Virus record (IMG/VR): IMGVR_UViG_3300025767_000166
Location: 1 to 20,450 of that record
Strand: one strand, 5' to 3'
DNA from: a virus
DNA length: 20,450 nucleotides
The position numbers and the translations under genes were made by a program. This document shows positions 14,763 through 20,450 of the stretch, piece by piece. Every line of letters starts with the position of its first letter. Positions within the stretch are counted from its first letter, which is position 1. The notes beneath the pieces were generated by a model. The model ran no database searches. It was not told the origin of the DNA and was given only the letters and a program-made list of their open reading frames with translations.

Positions 14763-15251
14763 TTAGAATTCCAAAATAGCGTAATCATACGATAACGTTA
14801 ATTCGATATCAGCGGCATCATTAGAAGAGAAATCTAAATCATTGAAGTTAGCTGCCTGAATAAATGCTCCTTTTAGTTTCCATTGTTCAATCTTATCACC
14901 AACAGGACCTAACATATAAAAATCAATATCCTTTTTGTAGAAATCAGCGTAACCTTTTCTACCAGTTAATGATTCATATCCTAAACGTACCCATTCCATA
15001 ACTTGCTGTGCGCCTGATGGTACAATTGGGTCATATAATGTGATTGTTATATCTTGCCACTCACCCTTACCTTGTAATTTACGATAAGTGTTAATGTGGT
15101 CCAACTTCACAGTTTCGAATGTGATAGATGGTCTCGCCGCTGTTTTTATTAAGTATGATTGAATACCATCAATCTCCATAATAAATCGGTTCTTCATCTT
15201 CGGTTCGAAGTTGGTGAAGAACATTTCGTTAAATTCTAATACTTCTGCCAT
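14763..15251 (-). CDS. tail tube protein (gp19-like), 162 aa
   Basis: This is the tube through which DNA passes, stacking as hexamer rings on the baseplate. Length (162 aa; T4 gp19 is 163) and pattern match the T4 gp19/gp54 tube fold: NRFIMEIDGIQSYLIKTAAR, PSITFETVKLDHINTYRKL, QGKGEWQDITITLYDPIVPS, VMEWVRLGY, then a final AANFNDLDFSSNDAADIELT and LSYDYAILEF. No signal peptide or Cys. It follows the sheath gene, preceded by a late-type motif (AATATTTATT, one mismatch) 22 bp before the ATG, and a terminator closes it. High tube expression would fit its having an almost private transcript. Confidence 0.93.
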   Translation of the reverse strand: MAEVLEFNEMFFTNFEPKMKNRFIMEIDGIQSYLIKTAARPSITFETVKLDHINTYRKLQGKGEWQDITITLYDPIVPSGAQQVMEWVRLGYESLTGRKGYADFYKKDIDFYMLGPVGDKIEQWKLKGAFIQAANFNDLDFSSNDAADIELTLSYDYAILEF

Positions 15252-15273
15252 TTTATTTTTTCTCTTTTATACT

Positions 15274-15283
15274 AATAAATATT
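15274..15283 (-). promoter_or_regulatory. variant late-type promoter motif before the tail tube gene
   Basis: The sense strand reads AATATTTATT, one base off the others at the last position, 22 bp before the ATG at 15251. It lies inside a CTAATA/TATTAG palindrome (15272-15285), so part of the similarity could come from that. Confidence 0.45.
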
Positions 15284-15301
15284 AGTTATTCACTTTTTTG
15301 T

Positions 15302-17614
15302 TTATGCCGAGAACGATGCTCCAGTTGGTAAGATGTTGAAATCAATTACAATGAATTCAGCTGTCTTAGCCGGTTGTAAGAAAATCTGTCCAGCAAGTAT
15401 GTTTCTATCAACCACATCAGGTGTGTTGTTAGATTCATCCATAACTACTTTAAATGCGTACAATCCTTGTCTTTGTTGGATACCCTCTAAATAAGGTTGT
15501 ACAGTGTTGATAAATCTACCTCGTGTCTGAGCGGTATTTTGTTCGAACACTAAGAATCTAGAAGTAGATGCTACAAACTTCTTAACAGTAATCAACAATC
15601 TTCTCACATTGATTCTATCCAATGCTGATGCTTTATCTTGCAACGTTTTCTGTCCGAATGCCACAATACCTTGTCCAGGGAAAGTTGCTATTGGATTTAC
15701 TTTGTTTTCGTATAAAGTATCTCTTTCAGAATGTGTTAATCTATTAAGAACTGAAACTGCTCCTACAATACCACCTCTATTCAAACCAGCAGGTGCGAAC
15801 CATTCAGCTGCAATAGCGTCATTTGCTGCAAATACAGCTGGCATCAATACTGATGGTGGAACTGAGATTAGTTTGTTAGTATTCGTATCTACTGTCTTAA
15901 CCCAAGGGTAGTAAGAACCTATGTAGTTTGAATCGATTGCGTTAGCTTGAGTAGTTGCCTGAGCGATTGTATCATTTACTGTTGTTAAATCAGCGATGTA
16001 AAATGCATCTGAACGGGCTTCTACCATATCCAATACATCAGTTACAACTGAAGTATGTAATCTTCTTACAATACCCGGAGTTACAACCATATTGATATCA
16101 TACTCATCAGCGTTAGAAATTGCGTTCACAGCTTTAGCGTATGCAACAGAACCACTAGCGGTTGAATCAGTTAAATCAAATCCTTGTGAGTTACCAGCAG
16201 AAATTGAACTTCCTAATGCAATCTCTCTAGCAGGACTCATACCATCAAATCCACCTTGGAATGCTAATGTGAATTGTCTCTTAATCATATCAACACTATC
16301 CGAACCAGTCATTTCCATTGTTAAACCAACTCCACTTACATTTCCATCAAATCCGAAATCTACGTTTGAACCTACTCCTACACCTTCAGGTAGTGGTTTC
16401 AAATAGTTAGCGTTATCAGTTTTTACACCAGTAGTTTCGAAATCGAAACCAGCGTATTGATATGGATTACCAGTTGAGTTAGAAATTGAAGATGTTTGGA
16501 ATACAACAGATGGAACGATTGTTTCATCAGTTGCTAATATTGGGTTAGTGTAAGCTCCATGTCCGAATGGTGCAGCTGATACAGGGTAAGAACCTTGTGC
16601 AGCAACCTCTACTCTAATGTAGCTTGAGTTGTTTAACCAATCCCCATTTTCAGTAATCTTACCATTAGAATCGATAGTCATATATCTATCACCAATTACT
16701 CTTGCGATATAGTTAGGTGATGATGGGTCTAAGTTTACGTTGTTGAATGATTCCAATACAACTTTTCTCTTATCAGTATCAGCGAATCCTCTAATAGTTA
16801 CTGAGAACGTTGAGTAATCAGTTGAACCATCTTCACCAGCTGCCTTCACACCAGATATAGAAACTTTGAAACGAGTATTCTCATTATTACCATGACCTAA
16901 AGTATGGAATTTGAATAAGTCGTATCTTTCACCAGAGATAAGTTGTGATTTTACAAACGGAGTAGATGCTTCACTTGCATCATATGTAAAGTTTTGTGTT
17001 GGTAAAGCCTCAGCCAATACAGCGTTTCCACCAGATACTTGAAGATTCATATCACTTACTGTGTTACCAAAGTAAGAATATACATACCCATCTTTTAAAC
17101 CTAATGGTGATTTACCAAATACATCAGTTACATCATTGTTAACATTTGATAATAATGAAGATGAAACCTCACCAATACCAGAACCACTTACTACAAATGA
17201 ACCAGATGTAGTTAAAGATGAATTTACACTAAATCCATCAAATCCAACTTCTTCATCACCATTATTAGTTGAATGAATAGTTGAAATCAACTTTACAGTA
17301 CCATCTGAACCACTAGCAACTAAACCAATAGGTGCTACTTGGTTATATCCACCAATACCAGCCGTTCTAACAACTGTTACACTTCCTGCTTCTCTTAAAT
17401 AGTTTTGTACTGCATATTCCGTATAGTAAGTACCATCCGGTGTACCAAATTTATCTTCAAACTCAGATTGAGTTCTAATGATTGTTGGAACGAACGCTGG
17501 TCCTTGTTTGAAAGGTCCTATAAACGCTGCTCCTATTTCTCCTACACCTTGCGATAAAAACGAAAGGTCATTTTCTCTCGTAAATACTCCAGGTGATACA
17601 ATTCTTTCTGCCAT
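15302..17614 (-). CDS. tail sheath protein (gp18-like), 770 aa
   Basis: The contractile outer sheath. The N-terminus MAERIVSPGVFTRENDLSFL, GVGEIGAAFIGPFKQGPAFV and PTIIRTQSEFEDKFGTPDGT are typical phage sheath opening motifs. The conserved C-terminal region has INVRRLLITVKKFVASTSRF, FEQNTAQTRGRF, QQRQGLYAFKVVMDESNN, and DRNILAGQIFLQPAKTAEFI. A Ser/Thr/Gly-rich stretch (about residues 100-420), with beta-rich inserts such as YSTFSVTIRGFADTDKRKVV, probably forms the protruding domains, and makes this sheath longer than T4 gp18 (659 aa). The start ATG at 17614 is preceded by GGAG at a normal distance and lies 39 bp after a late-type motif. Upstream is the 129-aa gene; downstream the tail tube. 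Confidence 0.94.
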   Translation of the reverse strand: MAERIVSPGVFTRENDLSFLSQGVGEIGAAFIGPFKQGPAFVPTIIRTQSEFEDKFGTPDGTYYTEYAVQNYLREAGSVTVVRTAGIGGYNQVAPIGLVASGSDGTVKLISTIHSTNNGDEEVGFDGFSVNSSLTTSGSFVVSGSGIGEVSSSLLSNVNNDVTDVFGKSPLGLKDGYVYSYFGNTVSDMNLQVSGGNAVLAEALPTQNFTYDASEASTPFVKSQLISGERYDLFKFHTLGHGNNENTRFKVSISGVKAAGEDGSTDYSTFSVTIRGFADTDKRKVVLESFNNVNLDPSSPNYIARVIGDRYMTIDSNGKITENGDWLNNSSYIRVEVAAQGSYPVSAAPFGHGAYTNPILATDETIVPSVVFQTSSISNSTGNPYQYAGFDFETTGVKTDNANYLKPLPEGVGVGSNVDFGFDGNVSGVGLTMEMTGSDSVDMIKRQFTLAFQGGFDGMSPAREIALGSSISAGNSQGFDLTDSTASGSVAYAKAVNAISNADEYDINMVVTPGIVRRLHTSVVTDVLDMVEARSDAFYIADLTTVNDTIAQATTQANAIDSNYIGSYYPWVKTVDTNTNKLISVPPSVLMPAVFAANDAIAAEWFAPAGLNRGGIVGAVSVLNRLTHSERDTLYENKVNPIATFPGQGIVAFGQKTLQDKASALDRINVRRLLITVKKFVASTSRFLVFEQNTAQTRGRFINTVQPYLEGIQQRQGLYAFKVVMDESNNTPDVVDRNILAGQIFLQPAKTAEFIVIDFNILPTGASFSA

Positions 17615-17653
17615 GTTATCTCCGTATTATTAAATAATCTATTAGTTACCTTA

Positions 17654-17663
17654 TATAAATATA
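17654..17663 (-). promoter_or_regulatory. late-type promoter motif before the sheath gene
   Basis: The sense strand reads TATATTTATA in the 71-bp gap before the sheath gene, 39 bp upstream of its ATG. No TTTG box lies 20 bp further upstream. Confidence 0.6.
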
Positions 17664-17685
17664 ACTAAAAAGTTGAAACCCTATT

Positions 17686-18075
17686 TTATTCTGCTGAACC
17701 TGTATCAGGTGTTGGTGTTACTGAACCAGTTGACCAAGGTAGTAAATCTTCGTTTACTTCATCAACTGCATCATCAACTTCATCAATTTTCTTTTGAATT
17801 TGTTCTTCGATATGGTCCCAATATCCTCTAGGTCCAGTTACCGATGAAGATACCCAACCAATTACTAAGTCTTGAGTCAAATCACCATATTGAACGAATT
17901 CATCAGTAGATGATGGGTCAAAATCCAATGGAGTTGCTCCAACAAATCTACCCTCTGTCCCAGTAGATGATTCAGTACCGATTAATTCCCATCTTGCATG
18001 AAGAACTACGTTATCGTTATCACCAACTGTCTTTTTAGTCATTTGTGTTATTTTCCAACTATATGAAACTGCCAT
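17686..18075 (-). CDS. conserved phage protein of unknown function, 129 aa
   Basis: I chose the ATG at 18075 (MAVSYSWKITQMTKKTVGDN) over a longer frame from 18120, because a late-type motif at 18096-18105 would otherwise lie inside the gene. The opening MAVSYSWKIT, the VVLHARWELIG strand, the GATPLDFDP and YGDLTQDLVIGWVSSSV segments, and a closing EDLLPWSTG fit a small family I remember from T4-like cyanophages and other marine phages (possibly DUF7936, from memory). An acidic coiled stretch (EEQIQKKIDEVDDAVDEVNE, residues about 93-112) and a Pro/Thr/Ser tail end the protein. It sits just before the sheath gene and next to the fibre operon; a structural role is plausible but unproven. Confidence 0.75.
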   Translation of the reverse strand: MAVSYSWKITQMTKKTVGDNDNVVLHARWELIGTESSTGTEGRFVGATPLDFDPSSTDEFVQYGDLTQDLVIGWVSSSVTGPRGYWDHIEEQIQKKIDEVDDAVDEVNEDLLPWSTGSVTPTPDTGSAE

Positions 18076-18095
18076 AATTTTATATTTTCTTTGTT

Positions 18096-18105
18096 TATAA
18101 ATATA
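18096..18105 (-). promoter_or_regulatory. late-type promoter motif before the 129-aa gene
   Basis: The sense strand reads TATATTTATA, 20 bp before the ATG at 18075 and directly after the terminator of the fibre operon. Confidence 0.6.
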
Positions 18106-18108
18106 GAC

Positions 18109-18131
18109 AAAAATCCCCAAAGAGAGGTTTT
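18109..18131 (-). terminator. intrinsic terminator of the fibre operon
   Basis: In the minus-strand RNA, AAAACCUC pairs with GGGGAUUUU (one U-G pair and one bulged A) around a UCUUU loop, and the 3' arm runs into five U. The stem is weaker than the other terminators of the window, but it sits between the fibre operon and the next late-type motif. Confidence 0.5.
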
Positions 18132-18166
18132 GTATATATAAGTATTAACTATTTTACGAAAACTTA

Positions 18167-18388
18167 TTAACTTATTACACTACTACTAACTAATGCCCAA
18201 ATATCCTGCACCAATTGAGATTCTGATACGATATGGTGTTCGTTCTTCAAAGTATAAACAGTTTCAGTATGGTCACGTGTTATCTCAACACTATCTTCCA
18301 AAAAAGATACTCTTCGTACTACTTCTATTTTAGGTATTTGGACATTAATATCCAATTTATTCAAAACTTCTTCTTTTGTAATTGCCAT
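18167..18388 (-). CDS. small protein downstream of the tail fibre, 73 aa
   Basis: The ATG at 18388 follows the fibre stop (18390-18392) after a single base, so the two are probably translated together. The product is mixed helix/strand: MAITKEEVLNKLDINVQIPK, then VEVVRRVSFLED-like strands (EVVRRVSFLEDSVEITRDHT) and an ESQLVQDIWALVSSS helix. No signal peptide or membrane segment, and no family I can name. Its tight link to the fibre suggests a fibre-assembly or fibre-tip accessory role, which is inference from position only. Confidence 0.65.
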   Translation of the reverse strand: MAITKEEVLNKLDINVQIPKIEVVRRVSFLEDSVEITRDHTETVYTLKNEHHIVSESQLVQDIWALVSSSVIS

Positions 18389-18389
18389 A

Positions 18390-20450
18390 TTACTTTTTAT
18401 TTAATAATTGTTTCATCATTTCTTTCATCTCTGAAAGTTCTGATTTTAAATATTCAATTTCTTCTTTTTGAGTTTCAACAATCTCTTTTTGTTCGTTGAT
18501 TGCGTTTACCAATAACGGAACAACTCTATCGTACTGAATGGTTTTATAATCATAACCCAATCTCTCAGCCTTTGGAGCAGGGTGTACGATTTCAGGTAAA
18601 ATTGATTCAACATCTTGAGCAGAAAGACCAATTTGTACTTCGTTTCCTTCGTACCCAATCATATTGGCTTCTTTGTTGTTTCTGTAATAGAAACCATTCA
18701 ATTTACCAACCTTATCTAAAGCGTTCTCAATATCACCAACTTTATCCTTCAATCTCATATCAGAATAGTAAGCGATAACATCACCTTCAGCATAAACCCA
18801 ATTGTTTACTCTAATACCACCCGAGTCAGCTCTCATTTTCCATCCACCATTGTAGTAGAGGTAAGTGTAAGAATTGTTTACACCCTGTATAAAGGTTTCA
18901 TTGGCCTGAGTCTTTAATTCCATTGAGTTTGAGTCATCATCAAACCGTAGACGTGAACAAATTGTACCATTCGAATCTCTAAATAAAAGTTCTCCATTAT
19001 CTGAACTATTTGAACCTATACTTAGTGAATCTGCATCATCATCCGAAAAGTACCAACCATTATTCCAAGTAACACGGTTGATAGTCATTGTGTTTAATCT
19101 GGAATCACTAGCAGGGTTTACATAGTAATCAGTATTATTACTATCATAGAAAATAGGTGCTCTTAATGAATTTGCTGCAGTTAAATAGTTGTTTACATAA
19201 ATGTATCCAGAAGAATACATTTCCATATTTGTTCTACGAGTACCACCAGTATCAGTATTATAGAAATAAGTGTGTCCAGTGGTTGAGAACCTCATATAGG
19301 CCTGTCCAAATCTAGTGTTAGGTCTACCAAAGTAGTATGCACCACCACCACCATTTAGTGCGTTATCAACATTATATCCAAATCCGGCCCAATCCCAAGT
19401 GTTACCTGGTTCAGATGCCCACATTTGTAAAACAACTTCACCAGTTCCAGCACCATTGTTACCAGATTCAAGAGATACTCTCATTGCTGAGTTTCCATGG
19501 TCTCCTCTTACATGCAATCTCTTAGCAGGTAACCCATATCCAACTCCCAATTGCCATAATCTAGAATCACCATTACCATCAATTCTATATGCGGTATCGT
19601 TCGAATCATAGAATATTGGTGCTCTTAACGAATCTCCAGCTTGTAGGTTGTAGTTAACATACACATTATTTCCTCCCAATGGGTCAGTTGCGTTGTTCAC
19701 AGACATCACCTGAGTTGCCATAGTATAATCATTGTAGAAACGCATACCATTATAGTTTGCGTTTGCTCCAAACTTAATACCTGTATGGAATGCGATTCTT
19801 AAATCAGGATATCTATAAGACCAACCACCCGATTCTCTAAAGATTGCATATGCTGAACTTCTATCAGATGAGAAGTACATACCATATGTTGTATTTGATG
19901 ATACACCAACTCTATTTCTTAAATCGTTTGACCGATGTGAATTAAATACAGAAGTACCATTCGGGTCAATGTAATATCCAGTATCATTTGAATCATAGAA
20001 TTGTGGTGCACGGAATGAATTTTCCGTATAAACCTGCCTATCATTGGAAATCCACATAATAGAAACATTGTTACCACTACTCCAACCCCTACCGATACCA
20101 TAATGTGGATTCGTATTGTTTGGTGAATATCCAAAGTGTAAAGAAGTTGCGTTTGTTGCAGCCGTACCAATTACCCAATGTTTAAAGTTACCCGAAGATG
20201 CATTTGAAGAAGTTGCGTTTGTTGCAGCCGTACCAATTACCCAATGTTTAAAGTTACCCGAAGATGCATTTGCACCATCATAACCAACGAATCTTAAAGT
20301 AGGTCCGTGAGTACCATTATTTATCTCAGAGGACATTAAGTTCAACTGAGGATATTGCCCTTTAATGGTTAAATCAGGTCTACGAGTTTCTTCTACTACA
20401 CCATTATATAAATTCGATTCATCACCGATGTGAATACGATATGGAACTCT
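18390..20450 (-). CDS. tail fibre with C-terminal S74 self-cleaving chaperone (5' end outside window)
   Basis: The frame is open to the window edge (686 codons visible; the earliest residues read RVPYRIHIGDESNLYNG), so the start is upstream; a TTG at 20345 is not a credible start. It is a receptor-binding fibre. The shaft has three spaced modules of the form SxRAPxFYDSNxTxY (near 20010, 19615 and 19150), each followed by a variable beta segment. The last 124 residues, from the Ser codon at 18764-18762, form a peptidase S74 intramolecular chaperone: SDMRLKDKVGDIENALDKV, then NGFYYRN, VQIGLSAQDVESILPEIVHP, KTIQYDRVVPLLVNAINEQ, and a coiled coil ending in KQLLNKK. In this family the domain trimerises the fibre and then cuts itself off just before the SDxRxK serine. 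A perfect 66-bp tandem duplication lies at 20141-20272. It is the first gene of the visible late region. Confidence 0.9.
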   Translation of the reverse strand, partial: RVPYRIHIGDESNLYNGVVEETRRPDLTIKGQYPQLNLMSSEINNGTHGPTLRFVGYDGANASSGNFKHWVIGTAATNATSSNASSGNFKHWVIGTAATNATSLHFGYSPNNTNPHYGIGRGWSSGNNVSIMWISNDRQVYTENSFRAPQFYDSNDTGYYIDPNGTSVFNSHRSNDLRNRVGVSSNTTYGMYFSSDRSSAYAIFRESGGWSYRYPDLRIAFHTGIKFGANANYNGMRFYNDYTMATQVMSVNNATDPLGGNNVYVNYNLQAGDSLRAPIFYDSNDTAYRIDGNGDSRLWQLGVGYGLPAKRLHVRGDHGNSAMRVSLESGNNGAGTGEVVLQMWASEPGNTWDWAGFGYNVDNALNGGGGAYYFGRPNTRFGQAYMRFSTTGHTYFYNTDTGGTRRTNMEMYSSGYIYVNNYLTAANSLRAPIFYDSNNTDYYVNPASDSRLNTMTINRVTWNNGWYFSDDDADSLSIGSNSSDNGELLFRDSNGTICSRLRFDDDSNSMELKTQANETFIQGVNNSYTYLYYNGGWKMRADSGGIRVNNWVYAEGDVIAYYSDMRLKDKVGDIENALDKVGKLNGFYYRNNKEANMIGYEGNEVQIGLSAQDVESILPEIVHPAPKAERLGYDYKTIQYDRVVPLLVNAINEQKEIVETQKEEIEYLKSELSEMKEMMKQLLNKK
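20141..20272 (-). repeat. perfect tandem duplication, 2 x 66 bp, in the tail fibre gene
   Basis: Copies 20141-20206 and 20207-20272 are identical base for base. The unit is 22 codons, so the frame is kept and the protein repeats a block containing ASSGNFKHWVIGTAATNATS twice. No other part of the fibre repeats at this level of identity, which points to a recent event or an assembly artefact. Confidence 0.95.

Noticed and set aside
724-18105. Reading the TATAAATA boxes as T4-type late promoters on the plus strand
   Set aside because: No plus-strand genes exist downstream of any of them. All sit just before minus-strand starts, so the sense-strand reading TATTTATA is the relevant one.
18390-20450. 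The three RAPxFYDSN modules as an array or CRISPR-like repeat
   Set aside because: They are protein-level repeats, 390-460 bp apart with differing DNA, part of the fibre shaft; no spacer structure.

Overview
The window is a 20.45-kb piece of the late (virion) region of a contractile-tailed, T4-like phage. Every convincing gene lies on the minus strand, so transcription runs from high to low coordinates. The DNA is AT-rich and densely packed, many neighbouring genes sit only a few bases apart, and no tRNA, integrase or transposase is visible. Three promoters match the distinctive Bacteroidota vegetative pattern (TTTG, exactly 20 bp, then TATATTTG), so the host is probably a Bacteroidota bacterium, perhaps a flavobacterium. 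The host is inferred, not shown.

Layout in transcription order: (1) 20450-18167: a tail fibre with an S74 self-cleaving chaperone tail (its 5' end lies outside the window) and a small protein, closed by a terminator. (2) 18105-14711: a 129-aa conserved phage protein, the tail sheath (gp18-like) and the tail tube (gp19-like), each behind its own late-type promoter motif, closed by a strong terminator. (3) 14686-13677: a gp26-like protein in the tail-assembly-chaperone position, whose reading frame appears to continue, after a +1 (or -2) shift on a run of seven T, into a 68-residue extension; a terminator overlaps the end. (4) 13667-6043: a 70-aa protein, the 873-aa tape measure, a 590-aa baseplate/tube-initiator candidate, a gp53-like LysM protein, a 768-aa hub candidate and a 117-aa protein, as one tight operon. 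(5) 6042-4738: a compact family-A DNA-polymerase-like protein behind a host-type promoter that would give an almost leaderless mRNA. (6) 4739-937: a 698-aa protein of unknown function, a 135-aa protein, an amidase endolysin and a 76-aa protein, ending in a GAAA-tetraloop terminator. (7) 942-1: two near-identical host-type promoters, a doubtful small ORF, a late-type motif and a gp32-like ssDNA-binding protein cut by the window end.

The genes fit together as a tail-assembly module: tube and sheath polymerise on a baseplate made by the hub, LysM and initiator proteins; the tape measure sets the length, with the chaperone keeping it soluble; the fibre recognises the host and the endolysin releases progeny. 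Most intergenic gaps carry TATATTTATA (sense strand) 20-64 bp before the next start codon, a likely phage late promoter. It equals the reverse complement of the T4 late box and also resembles the Bacteroidota -7 box with its final G changed to A. The two replication proteins (polymerase-like and gp32-like) are the genes preceded by host-type promoters.

The points most worth pursuing are the chaperone frameshift, the late promoter motif, and the polymerase-like gene embedded in the structural module.
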